Shown here: positions 35,145-43,719 of the stretch, piece after piece | Layout: each line of letters begins with the position of its first letter | How positions within the stretch are numbered: position 1 is the stretch's first letter | DNA from: Thermodesulfobacteriota bacterium | GTDB taxonomy: Bacteria; Desulfobacterota_D; UBA1144; Nemesobacterales; UBA2774 | Assembly: GCA_021604765.1 (NCBI GenBank) | Contig: BQJP01000017.1 | Location: 1-58,761 of the forward strand | Direction: 5' to 3' | DNA: 58,761 nt | Made by a program: the position numbers and the translations under genes | Notes under the pieces: generated by a model | Seen by the model: only the letters and a program-made list of their open reading frames with translations | What the model was told of the DNA's origin: nothing | Database searches by the model: none

Positions 35145-36473
35145 CTAAGAAACCAGTAAGACTCTTAAGTCCATAACGTTTGTATTAGTTGGCCCTGTGA
35201 TCAAAAGATCGCCAAGGGGCTTAAAAAAGTTATATGAGTTATTCTCACAGAGATGCTGATAAGCATTTAGACCTAACTTCCCTGCTCGGTTGATGGTTGT
35301 TCCGTCAGCAATAGCACCCGCAGCATCAGTAGGTCCGTCATTACCGTCTGTTCCTCCGCTTAAAACAATTGTGTTATCGAGCCCCTCAATATCAATTGCT
35401 GCAGCCAATACAAATTCCTGGTTCCTGCCTCCTAATCCCTTGCCTTCTATAGTCACTGTGGTCTCACCACCTGAAATAATGCAGGCGGGTTTTTTGACCG
35501 GATTACCGGAGGATTTTATTTCTTTAACAATAGCGGTGTGTACCTTTGCAACTTCTTCAGTCTCTCCGTGAATAAAAGTTGAGAGAACAAGGGTGTTATA
35601 TCCAAGCTCAGAAGCTTTCTCTTTTGCAGCACTTACTGCAATTATATTACTTCCTACAACTATGTTCTGTGTACTTTCAAAAACAGGGCTATCTGCCTTT
35701 GGAGTGTCTTCAATCTCACCATCACATCCTTTCTCTATATAATCTATGACTCTCTTTGGTACCCGCTCATCTAATTTGTATTTTTCTATAATATTTCTGC
35801 AATCATGAAAGGTGTGAGTATCGGGGACAGTTGGTCCTGAAGCAATTACATCAAGATCATCACCTATAACGTCTGATAAAATGAGTGAGATTAACCTAGA
35901 TGGATATACAAGCGCTGCAAGCCTCCCACCTTTAACCGCTGAGATTTGTTTTCTAATTGAATTGATCTCATGAATATCAGCACCACACTCTAGTAGAGCT
36001 TTTGTAACGGCTTGTTTATCTTCGAGCGTTAAATTTCCCGCTGGCGAAGGCAACAGTGCAGACCCTCCACCCGATATTAGACAGATAACAAGATCTTTCT
36101 CGCTGGTTTTCTTAAGCAGCTCTATTATTTCCTTACTTCCCGCAATACCTGCCTCGTCAGGTACTGGATGCGCTGCTTCGTTTGTCTTGATTTTGTTGAG
36201 AGGGGCGGTGTGCCCATACTTAACATTTACAATGCCGTGGGTTAATTTGTCTCCAAGTACCTCCTCGATCGCCTTAGCCATAGAAGCTGCAGCTTTTCCC
36301 ATTCCTACCACATATATGTTTTCGTAATCCCCAAGTTCATACTCCACATCTTGCAGCCTAAGTTTATTCCCATCTCGCTTAATATGATTTTTAACAGCAT
36401 TTATGGGATCGACAGCTTTAAGACCTGCTTCAAATATTTCTCTGGCGTCACTCCTAAGTTTCTCTGAGCTCAT
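35145..36473 (-). CDS. Glycerate 2-kinase (MOFRL family)
   Basis: A 442-aa glycerate kinase of the GckA/TtuD type, making 2-phosphoglycerate from D-glycerate in the glycerate or serine routes. Visible motifs are GMGKAAASMAKAIEEVLG, ISGGGSALLPSPAG and the C-terminal MOFRL block with GGRNQEFVLAAA, SGGTDGNDGPTDAAGA. The length is normal. The adjacent glycine cleavage genes are 9 kb away, and a physiological link is only suggestive. Confidence 0.92.
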   Translation of the reverse strand: MSSEKLRSDAREIFEAGLKAVDPINAVKNHIKRDGNKLRLQDVEYELGDYENIYVVGMGKAAASMAKAIEEVLGDKLTHGIVNVKYGHTAPLNKIKTNEAAHPVPDEAGIAGSKEIIELLKKTSEKDLVICLISGGGSALLPSPAGNLTLEDKQAVTKALLECGADIHEINSIRKQISAVKGGRLAALVYPSRLISLILSDVIGDDLDVIASGPTVPDTHTFHDCRNIIEKYKLDERVPKRVIDYIEKGCDGEIEDTPKADSPVFESTQNIVVGSNIIAVSAAKEKASELGYNTLVLSTFIHGETEEVAKVHTAIVKEIKSSGNPVKKPACIISGGETTVTIEGKGLGGRNQEFVLAAAIDIEGLDNTIVLSGGTDGNDGPTDAAGAIADGTTINRAGKLGLNAYQHLCENNSYNFFKPLGDLLITGPTNTNVMDLRVLLVS

Positions 36474-36588
36474 GTGTTCAAATTATAACGAGAGCGGCGG
36501 TATGTAACAAGAATTGAATTATAAAATTTTTAGCGTAGGTTAAATCTGGTAGACAATCATGCTAAATTAAAAAACCAGGAATATAGAA

Positions 36589-37227
36589 ATGAGAAATTTT
36601 CTAGTACTAAATATTTTGTTCTTATTTTTTATGGGCTTTCTTATAGTTTCCCACACATCTAACTCAGAGGATAAAATTACTTGTCCGGAGAAATGTGTCG
36701 AAAGTAGAAAGAACTGTAATCTTTCTTGCTCTCAAATAGTTGGTGGTGGCGCAAAGAGTAAGGAAAGAAGAGAGTGTGTGAAAAATTGCGGAGGGGAACA
36801 AGAATTATGCAATGAGAGATGTATAAATCCAACTCCTATGCCAACTCTCCAACCTGAGCGTTATCACGATAGGTCGTGCCCGAATGCTTGCGAACTTAAA
36901 GCGAAAGACTGTAATACGATATGTACCAAATATACCGGTGGGGGTGCTAAGAGTGATAAGAAGTCTACCTGTCGTCAAGAGTGTGGCGAGGGTTTAGAGA
37001 ACTGTAAGAATTGGTGTGTAAACCCAACTCCTCGACCTACTACAGCGCCTGATATTTATGATGGAGTTCGATGTGGGGATGTGTGCAAGAGCAAACTAAT
37101 GAACTGTGAAAAGACCTGCACTAAGTTTATTGGCGGAGGAGCTAAAAGTGGAAAGAGAACGGCGTGTATAAATGAATGTAAAGATTACAACGATGCTTGT
37201 ATAGATGACTGTTCTGAATCCAATTAA
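36589..37227 (+). CDS. Secreted protein with three eight-cysteine repeats
   Basis: A 212-aa exported protein. A signal peptide (hydrophobic LVLNILFLFFMGFLIVS, residues 4-20) precedes three modules at about 32-80, 93-141 and 154-205. Each has eight cysteines with identical spacing C-x3-C-x6-C-x3-C-x15-C-x3-C-x6-C-x3-C, and each x15 loop contains GGGAKS. Pro/Thr linkers (NPTPMPTLQP, NPTPRPTTAP) separate the modules. The spacing places four cysteines on one face of each of two helices, suggesting a disulfide-stapled helical hairpin or a metal-binding helix pair. I do not recognise the family. The protein stands alone, convergent with the DUF1622 gene. Confidence 0.75.
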   Translation: MRNFLVLNILFLFFMGFLIVSHTSNSEDKITCPEKCVESRKNCNLSCSQIVGGGAKSKERRECVKNCGGEQELCNERCINPTPMPTLQPERYHDRSCPNACELKAKDCNTICTKYTGGGAKSDKKSTCRQECGEGLENCKNWCVNPTPRPTTAPDIYDGVRCGDVCKSKLMNCEKTCTKFIGGGAKSGKRTACINECKDYNDACIDDCSESN

Positions 37228-37289
37228 ATAAGCTCTAGCGTGTATTAAATTGTGAGGACTAATGATCAGATTTCCGGAACTGGTTAATT

Positions 37290-37640
37290 TTACAGCCCAC
37301 TTTTCATTTCTTCTATTTCCTTGTTCAGGAAATAAGATAATACCGTTCTAATAAGAACAATGCCGCCTAGAAAAATTAAGTCTTCTGTTGTTTGATTAAT
37401 AACGGTTTTTATAATATCGGCCACTATCATGATTTCCAAACCAAGTAAGAGATAAGTTCCCAAGTAACATCTAATAGATTTTATATCGGTGCTGCTTAGC
37501 GTTTTATTTTTTATTCTCAGCACAAAAAAGTCATACATTGATTTAATGAAACCCCATAAGATAAATAATATTGCTACCAGGTCTATAATATCCGTTACCG
37601 GTGTAAAAATTGTTATAAGATGTTCCTCAAGATGAAACAT
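37290..37640 (-). CDS. DUF1622 family membrane protein
   Basis: A 116-aa protein with three hydrophobic segments. Blocks LVAILFILWGFIKSMYDF, RCYLGTYLLLGLEIMIVADIIKT and LGGIVLIRTVLSYFLNKEIE match DUF1622 (PF07784). Function is unknown. AGGAG precedes the ATG. It is the last gene of a three-gene minus-strand run with the DUF5996 gene and the Rieske-TPP gene, 38 bases after the former. Confidence 0.85.
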   Translation of the reverse strand: MFHLEEHLITIFTPVTDIIDLVAILFILWGFIKSMYDFFVLRIKNKTLSSTDIKSIRCYLGTYLLLGLEIMIVADIIKTVINQTTEDLIFLGGIVLIRTVLSYFLNKEIEEMKSGL

Positions 37641-37678
37641 TTTTATCTCCTAGAATCCTATTTCATTCTTTTTGGATT

Positions 37679-38479
37679 TCATTTTGTACTTTCCATAATT
37701 TGATCATATGTATTTTGAAGATGATTTATGAGAGTCTCAGCAGGATTATCAGTCGTAATTAAGTCTTTATATTTTAATACTACTCCCTGCCATCCATCGG
37801 GGTTCCAATAAGCACCTTTTGCCAATGTGATATCAGATATCTTTTCAAGTTCAGGGTAGGCGGTTATATAAAAATAAGGCTCTTCTACTATTTCATCGCC
37901 TGTTAAATAACCAAAACCAATCTGGTCAATTTTTTTGTTTCCGTCCCCAGGATAGCAGACAAAGGCAATATCCATATGATGAGGCCATAGCTGAACTGGA
38001 CTGGTTTCTTGTTTAAGAGTTCCCTTAAAAGTTTTGAAAATCATATCAACCGCACTATAGGATCTGAAAATGTCACTGGCTGTATTCTGGTCATATACCA
38101 ATTCAGATTTATCTTGAAATTTCTCAATGTCGATATCGGGTTTAATGTTCATGTTTTCTAGTGCAGATAGGAGTTTGTTGGAGAAAGCTGAAACAGATTG
38201 ACCTAAAGGTATGCTTCGAACATTTCCAGTACTAGAGGATATATTGGCTAAGTGAGATATTAGATTAAGCGATATCTCAAAAGTATTGCCTTCCTCGTTT
38301 GGTATCGGTGTTGTTCTAAAACCTTGGGGACCCGTATGAAGACTAATATGCCAAAAGTCTTTTTGAGCCGGTGTCATTGTTGCTCTGATTGTGCCAATCA
38401 GTTTTGAGTATTGATGAATAGCATCAGTAGTTTGATGAATTTGATCGTAATCCAGTAGGGGTAATTTGATAGTAATCAT
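37679..38479 (-). CDS. DUF5996 family protein
   Basis: A 266-aa soluble protein matching the DUF5996 family (PF19459). It shows LIGTIRATMTPAQKDFWHISLH near the start and VDMIFKTFKGTLKQETSPVQLWPHHMDIAF in the middle, with a C-terminal YFYITAYPE block. The role is not known. Its ATG lies three bases after the Rieske-TPP stop, so the two are tightly coupled. That context is the only clue to function, and its link to the Rieske-TPP enzyme is inferred. Confidence 0.82.
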   Translation of the reverse strand: MITIKLPLLDYDQIHQTTDAIHQYSKLIGTIRATMTPAQKDFWHISLHTGPQGFRTTPIPNEEGNTFEISLNLISHLANISSSTGNVRSIPLGQSVSAFSNKLLSALENMNIKPDIDIEKFQDKSELVYDQNTASDIFRSYSAVDMIFKTFKGTLKQETSPVQLWPHHMDIAFVCYPGDGNKKIDQIGFGYLTGDEIVEEPYFYITAYPELEKISDITLAKGAYWNPDGWQGVVLKYKDLITTDNPAETLINHLQNTYDQIMESTK

Positions 38480-38482
38480 AAT

Positions 38483-40471
38483 CTATATTAACTCCACGTC
38501 TGCCATAATCTCGACTAATGAGAATTTCTTATGCTTCAGCGCTTTTCTAAGTGCCGGTCCTAATTCTTTCTTACTTGTAACCCTAATCCCTAGTCCCCCA
38601 CAGGAGGTTACAAAATCAGCGAAGTTTGGATTGTGAAGTGATGTCTGCCAAACTTCCCAGTTACCTGCCTTCTGTTCTTTACTAATTTTTCCAAGCTCTT
38701 TGTTGTGAAGGAGCACATGGGTGATGTTCATTCCGTACTTGACTGCTGTTGTGACATCTGCTAAATATTGACCAAATCCACCGTCTCCTGATACTGAAAC
38801 CACTTTCCGCCCCTTAAACTGAGGGTCGTCTTCCTGAGTTGCCGACCATGCCCCTAGAGCCGCCGGAAGTGAAAAACCAATAGAGCCAAGATACCCTGAC
38901 ATTAGTATGGCTTGGTTTCTGCATTCAAAGTATCTACCAAAAGAGTATGTATTGTTTCCAACATCAACAGCTATGATAGTGTCTTTAGAGACCAGCTTTG
39001 ATAGTTCTTCAAAAATATATGCAGAGTTTAATCCTAAACCCCTGTCGTCTTTTCTCCTGCTTTTCTTCTCATCTCTCCATATTGTCCAGCGTTTTGCTAT
39101 CTCTTTTCTTCTGTCTTTTGATTTTGCTTTACCCCTCACGGCTTTTGTTATGAGGTCCGCTGTAATTCCAATCTCTCCCCAAACAGGGACAGTAACCGAA
39201 TGAAACTTTGCAAGAGCCATATTGTCATAATCAACATGGATAATCGGTTTTTTAGAAGATATTCCAGTGTGATTACTAAAGCTTGCGCCAAAAACTAGAA
39301 GCAAGTCCGACTCATTCATAAACCAGCTAGCTATTGGAGTTCCGCTTCTCCCCAGAACACCACACCCAAGCGGATGATCGTCAGATATTAAACCCTTTCC
39401 TTTAAATGTAGTGAATACAGGGCATTTCAACATCTCGGCTAGCTTAATAATTGAATCCATATTAAAACGAGCGCCATGACCGACAATAATAGAAGGTCGT
39501 TCAGCATTTTTTAAAAGCTTAATGGCTTGATCAAGAGTTTCTTTCGGAGGACTGATTGTAAGTGGTGTCACTCTACCTTTCGGACTACCTGCTTTTGCTT
39601 TATCTGGCGCAGGAAGTGTTTGCACTTCATCAGGGAATACGAGATGAGATACTCCACGGTTTAAGATAGCGCTCTTTAGAGCTAAATTTATAAGTTCTGC
39701 ATGCTTACTAGAGTTAAGAACTGTTTGAGACCACTGTGCTACTTTTCCAAACGCAGCTTGCAAGTCTACCTCTTGAAAAGCTCCTGGTCCAAGCACCTGA
39801 GTATCAACCTGGCCGCTTAAGGCTAGCACAGGGCTTCTATCGACGTTTGCGTCCCAGAGGCCGGTTAATAGGTTGGTAGAACCCGGTCCTGCAATCCCGA
39901 GACACGCTGCGGGTCTGCCAGTGAGTTTCCCGTATGCGGAGCATGCGAATGCGGCGGCTCCTTCATGGCGTATACCGTAATAAGATAAATTCCCGGCTTC
40001 CTCCTGAATCCTGAGCGCATCTGCAAGACCCAAGTTGGAATGTCCTACCATTCCGAAGACTTGCCTGACTCCCCAATTGACCATGGTCTCAGCCATGATA
40101 TCAGTTACTGTGGCCTTATGTGCCCCTTCGTCTTCAAGGGCAACGTATATACCGTCGTCGCGTTCTTCAATTTCATATGTTGGCACGCCGTCATCAAATC
40201 CCCCAGGGGATTCACCGGTAATGGGGTTAAAGTCCCATCCGTGCCAGGGGCATCTTAAAAAGCCATTCTCTATTGAACCCTCACCCAAGGGGCCGCCTTG
40301 ATGAGGACACTTATTGTTCAAGGCACCGTACTCATTCTTGAAGCGGCTTAAGCATAAAGTGAGATTTCTACAAGTTCTGGTTGTAACTCTTCCTTCAGGA
40401 AGCTCTCCGTGTTCTAAGACTTTGTACCAGGATTTATGTACTTTGGATCTTTTTGAAGTTGTGGTCGCCAT
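38483..40471 (-). CDS. Rieske 2Fe-2S domain fused to a TPP-dependent enzyme
   Basis: A 662-aa fusion. Residues about 10-112 are a Rieske ferredoxin domain with C55-x-H57 (CPHQGG) and C74-x2-H77 (CPWHGWDF). Residues about 118-660 are a full pyruvate-oxidase/acetolactate-synthase-type enzyme: catalytic Glu170 in GIRHEGAAAF, a central domain, and GDGGFGQYLADVTTA for TPP-metal binding. The start ATG 40471 follows AGGAGG by eight bases. Such an enzyme decarboxylates 2-oxo acids; the Rieske cluster could carry the resulting electrons, replacing the usual FAD/quinone route. Product and acceptor are unknown. The gene leads an operon with DUF5996 and DUF1622. Confidence 0.85.
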   Translation of the reverse strand: MATTTSKRSKVHKSWYKVLEHGELPEGRVTTRTCRNLTLCLSRFKNEYGALNNKCPHQGGPLGEGSIENGFLRCPWHGWDFNPITGESPGGFDDGVPTYEIEERDDGIYVALEDEGAHKATVTDIMAETMVNWGVRQVFGMVGHSNLGLADALRIQEEAGNLSYYGIRHEGAAAFACSAYGKLTGRPAACLGIAGPGSTNLLTGLWDANVDRSPVLALSGQVDTQVLGPGAFQEVDLQAAFGKVAQWSQTVLNSSKHAELINLALKSAILNRGVSHLVFPDEVQTLPAPDKAKAGSPKGRVTPLTISPPKETLDQAIKLLKNAERPSIIVGHGARFNMDSIIKLAEMLKCPVFTTFKGKGLISDDHPLGCGVLGRSGTPIASWFMNESDLLLVFGASFSNHTGISSKKPIIHVDYDNMALAKFHSVTVPVWGEIGITADLITKAVRGKAKSKDRRKEIAKRWTIWRDEKKSRRKDDRGLGLNSAYIFEELSKLVSKDTIIAVDVGNNTYSFGRYFECRNQAILMSGYLGSIGFSLPAALGAWSATQEDDPQFKGRKVVSVSGDGGFGQYLADVTTAVKYGMNITHVLLHNKELGKISKEQKAGNWEVWQTSLHNPNFADFVTSCGGLGIRVTSKKELGPALRKALKHKKFSLVEIMADVELI

Positions 40472-40642
40472 TGAGCAATCCTCCTGACTCTCTTTATAAT
40501 ACAAATTTAGAGAAATATCAAAGACATTTCTTTGGTAATATAGGCCCGCACTTTCAGAATTAGATAGTTTTAATCACTAGAAAGTTGCTTAGTTGAAATA
40601 AATTTTGTATAAATGGGGCTAGGTCTCTGGGATTCTTGAATA

Positions 40643-41173
40643 TTAATCGGTTGTTTTTATAATCTCTAAAATTTCATTCAATATAGATTCTCTGTTATTT
40701 AAATTCATCTTAAATAATTCAACATCCTCTCTTTGCTTGATCTTTCCTTTTATACCGCCGTCGGTATGAGATATTGTTGCTATAACCAAATTGTCCGAAT
40801 CCAGTATTTCCCAAATCAATTTTACAAACTTGGTTGATAGGCATTCCATCTTGCCAATTTCGTCGATTATGATGAGGTTCTTTTTACTATTTTTCAGATT
40901 TAAAGAATCTAGAAATTTATCAAACGCTTCTATATCAACCCTGTATTTGCCCACATGGTAGCTGCTTTCAATTAGGACGTGAGCGAAAATGGTTCTATGC
41001 CCGTTGAGCCCAATTAGCTGAAACCCTTTTCTTTGACCTTCGTTTCTTATTTCCTCTGTGTAAAAGCCAATAGGATTAGTATCTTTTATCTCTTGGTATA
41101 GTTTTTTGATTAAGCTGGTTTTTCCTATTCCGGGCAGTCCTGAGATTAGAATGTTTCTTTTTTCTTTTCCCAT
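40643..41173 (-). CDS. THEP1-family nucleoside-triphosphatase
   Basis: A 176-aa P-loop NTPase of the THEP1 family (PF03266). Walker A is SGLPGIGKTSLIKKL and Walker B is LIIIDEIGKMEC. Conserved IGFYTEEIR and IATISHTDGG fit the family. The cellular role is poorly known. ATG 41173 has AAGG nine bases upstream; a TTG at 41182 is an alternative. It lies about 100 bases after the cysteine desulfurase gene on the same strand. Confidence 0.88.
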   Translation of the reverse strand: MGKEKRNILISGLPGIGKTSLIKKLYQEIKDTNPIGFYTEEIRNEGQRKGFQLIGLNGHRTIFAHVLIESSYHVGKYRVDIEAFDKFLDSLNLKNSKKNLIIIDEIGKMECLSTKFVKLIWEILDSDNLVIATISHTDGGIKGKIKQREDVELFKMNLNNRESILNEILEIIKTTD

Positions 41174-41276
41174 CTGATGCAACCTTGATGCACTTTATAT
41201 TCTGATTGCAGTATTAGTTCTGACCAGTAGGAGGGGGGAGGGCAGGTAATAACTAGCGGGAGAAGTTAGAAGAGAT

Positions 41277-42419
41277 TCAGTTCTTTAATTCATCTGTGAG
41301 TTTTCTTATTATTTCAATTACACTGTCAATTTCATCGTATGTGTTTTCTACAGAGAAGCTAAATCTAATGCTGGAGTATGCTTCTTCTTCTGTTAGCCCC
41401 ATTGCGCGCAAAACATATGAGGGTGCTATCTCAAAATTAGTACATGCGGAGCTTTGCGAGCACCTAACGCCATTTTGATCCAGCTCCTTAACTAATCTGC
41501 GCCCGTCAATTCCACTGAACATGATATTAGATGTATTACATACGCGGTTTTTTGTGTCACCATTTACTTTTGTTCCTGGAACAAAGTCGAGCAGCATAGC
41601 TTCGAATCTATCACGCAAATCTTTCATTTTCGAGATAAGTTCTGATAAGTTGTTCTTCCTAATTTCAGCAGCTTTTCCCATACCAGTAATGCCAGGGACA
41701 TTTTCAGTGCCAGGGCGAAACCCCTCTTCTTGAAAGCCGCCGAATAACATAGGGGCAAGCAAAAATTTGTCCTTACAGTATATAGCTCCCACACCTTGAG
41801 GAGAATGAAATTTGTGACCTGTGAGAGAGAGAAAATCTATTGGCATTCCCTGTATGTTCATTTCCATTTTGCCCACAGCCTGAGCCGCATCTGTATGGAG
41901 CGGTACGCTTAATTCACGGCAAATTTCACCTATTTCTGATATAGGCTGGATTACCCCTGTTTCATTATTGACCAACTGTATAGATACAAGGGATGTATTT
42001 TCATTAATTGATTCTTTTAACTCTTCTAAATTGATCAAACCTTGTGAATTAACCTGTAGTTTTTTTACTGAAACCCCGTTTAATTTCAGAAAATTAGACA
42101 TTTTCTGTATTGAGGAATGTTCAATAGTTGTTGTTAGTATTTCACATCCATTGGTCTGATCTCTTGTACAGGAATAAAAAGCCATGTTATTAGCTTCTGT
42201 ACCAGAGCCTGTGAAGATTATTTTAGAACTGTCTGAGCCAATGAGTTGTGCTAGTTGTTCTCTGGCTTGAGATATATGTTTACGGGCGCGTGCTCCGGTT
42301 AAATGGGCGCTGGATGGGTTTCCGAATTCAGGGCCCATGACTTTAAGCACCTCCTCGCGAACTTCGGGAAGAGGCTTGGTAGTAGCATTATTATCGAAAT
42401 AGATTTCTTTTTGTTTCAT
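41277..42419 (-). CDS. Cysteine desulfurase (NifS/IscS family)
   Basis: PLP enzyme taking sulfur from cysteine for Fe-S clusters and other sulfur uses (380 aa). The PLP lysine is Lys203 in LTGHKFHSPQGVGAIY. The catalytic persulfide cysteine is Cys326 in CSQSSACTNFE, where the short loop resembles the NifS/IscS group. DNNATTKPLPEV is the family N-terminus. No IscU or ferredoxin gene is adjacent, so I give no symbol. The gene lies 84 bases after the hypothetical gene upstream. Confidence 0.93.
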   Translation of the reverse strand: MKQKEIYFDNNATTKPLPEVREEVLKVMGPEFGNPSSAHLTGARARKHISQAREQLAQLIGSDSSKIIFTGSGTEANNMAFYSCTRDQTNGCEILTTTIEHSSIQKMSNFLKLNGVSVKKLQVNSQGLINLEELKESINENTSLVSIQLVNNETGVIQPISEIGEICRELSVPLHTDAAQAVGKMEMNIQGMPIDFLSLTGHKFHSPQGVGAIYCKDKFLLAPMLFGGFQEEGFRPGTENVPGITGMGKAAEIRKNNLSELISKMKDLRDRFEAMLLDFVPGTKVNGDTKNRVCNTSNIMFSGIDGRRLVKELDQNGVRCSQSSACTNFEIAPSYVLRAMGLTEEEAYSSIRFSFSVENTYDEIDSVIEIIRKLTDELKN

Positions 42420-42503
42420 AGCCCAGACCTAGGAATTATTATACATCATTTAGAAGATTTATTTGGCTATGGAATGAAGTTTCGGAAACAAGATTAAATA
42501 ATT

Positions 42504-42878
42504 TTACTGGACAGTTTCAGCCTCATATTCCTCTGGAGTCATGATAGTAATGCAGGGTCTGTTATCGTTTTCATCTAAGGGGCCTAGATAAGACATAACC
42601 TGCAGAGTTTGTTCTTCCCCGTCTTTTTTGAACTTTGCCGGGAAGTAAATGAGGTTGGATTTACTAGTTTGACGATGAACTCGCATATAATATAAGAAGC
42701 CGTTTATAAGATTAGTTGCTCTAGATTTTTCATTTTCGCCTTCTTCTTTACTCTTTTGGTCAGGTGTAATCCAGCTATCCCAAATTTCTGAAGTTACAAA
42801 TACAGGTATTAAGAGTCCGGCTTCTTTTGCAATTTCAGAAATATCTTTTTGTTTATTCCTGGGTTTATCTTTGCTCAT
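42504..42878 (-). CDS. Small hypothetical protein, DUF6573-like
   Basis: A 124-aa soluble protein. The block LLIPVFVTSEIWDSWITP and later FYYMRVHRQT are reminiscent of DUF6573-type proteins, but the match is only suggestive. AAGGAG lies five bases before the ATG. It is the last gene of a def-budA-cyclase run, 14 bases after the cyclase gene. Function unknown. Confidence 0.65.
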   Translation of the reverse strand: MSKDKPRNKQKDISEIAKEAGLLIPVFVTSEIWDSWITPDQKSKEEGENEKSRATNLINGFLYYMRVHRQTSKSNLIYFPAKFKKDGEEQTLQVMSYLGPLDENDNRPCITIMTPEEYEAETVQ

Positions 42879-42892
42879 ACTAACTCCTTAAT

Positions 42893-43711
42893 TTATTCAG
42901 CAGGCAGGTTGGCTATAATCCTAAGCGGTCCACCGCTCCCGCCTTTAATTTTCATAGGAAGCGCTATTACTAAAGCTCCTTTGGGGGGTAGTTTATCTAA
43001 ATTAGCAACATTTTCGAATGCGGGAATATTTTCTTTAAATAAAATCTGGTGACTTGCAAATAATTGAGACTGACCAAAATCTATACTTGGCGTATCAAGC
43101 CCAATAGCTTTTATGTCTCTGTTTTCAACGAGCCATTCGGCAGCAGCTGGATCTAAGCCAGGAAAATGAAGCTCCTGGACTGCGTCAGGCCCTTTCTTGT
43201 CAGTACCCATATATTTCATCCTATCAGGCCAGAATTGCGCGTAGCCCGTATTTAAAAGAACAATTGAACCGTTTGCTATTTGCCCATTTTTATCTTCCCA
43301 ATCTCTGAAGTCTTTAACACTGACCTGGTAATCCCTATTAGCTAAAGCTTTTTTTGAAACATTAATTACAACAGCAGGTCCTATTAGACTCTCAAGAGGA
43401 ATTTGATCTACAGTCTGTTTCCCCTCAGCAAAGTGAATAGGAGAGTCTATATGCGTTCCCCCGTGTTCAGCGGCTGAGTAATTGTTAGCATCATAGAAAT
43501 AACCCTTATCAGTGATGCCCTCAAAAACAGATTCCAGTTTAAACCCCTCTGCTGTCGGCCAATAGATAGCTTCTTCAGAAAAGTTGTGCGTAAGATCAAT
43601 CCATTTGCCTTGTATCAAACTCGAATTATCTTGGCCAAAGCTCTGTTGTGAAGTACCCAAAACTAAAGCCACTACTAATAAGATAAATAATCTGTTAACA
43701 GTCTTTTTCAT
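42893..43711 (-). CDS. Exported cyclase-family protein (kynurenine formamidase-like)
   Basis: A 272-aa metal-dependent hydrolase of the cyclase family (PF04199). The signal peptide is basic start then LFILLVVALVLGTS, cleaved near SFG. The metal motif EHGGTHIDSPIHF is intact, with later FPGLDPAAAEWLVE and IGLDTPSIDFGQ. Relatives open or form amide bonds in small molecules; the substrate here is not clear. TAGGAG lies five bases before the ATG. It is cotranscribed with an exported acetolactate decarboxylase eight bases upstream. Confidence 0.88.
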   Translation of the reverse strand: MKKTVNRLFILLVVALVLGTSQQSFGQDNSSLIQGKWIDLTHNFSEEAIYWPTAEGFKLESVFEGITDKGYFYDANNYSAAEHGGTHIDSPIHFAEGKQTVDQIPLESLIGPAVVINVSKKALANRDYQVSVKDFRDWEDKNGQIANGSIVLLNTGYAQFWPDRMKYMGTDKKGPDAVQELHFPGLDPAAAEWLVENRDIKAIGLDTPSIDFGQSQLFASHQILFKENIPAFENVANLDKLPPKGALVIALPMKIKGGSGGPLRIIANLPAE

Positions 43712-43719
43712 AACAACTC

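Noticed and set aside
36540-36565. Sigma-54-like element before the Cys-rich gene
   Set aside because: The GG and GC are 11 bases apart rather than ten.
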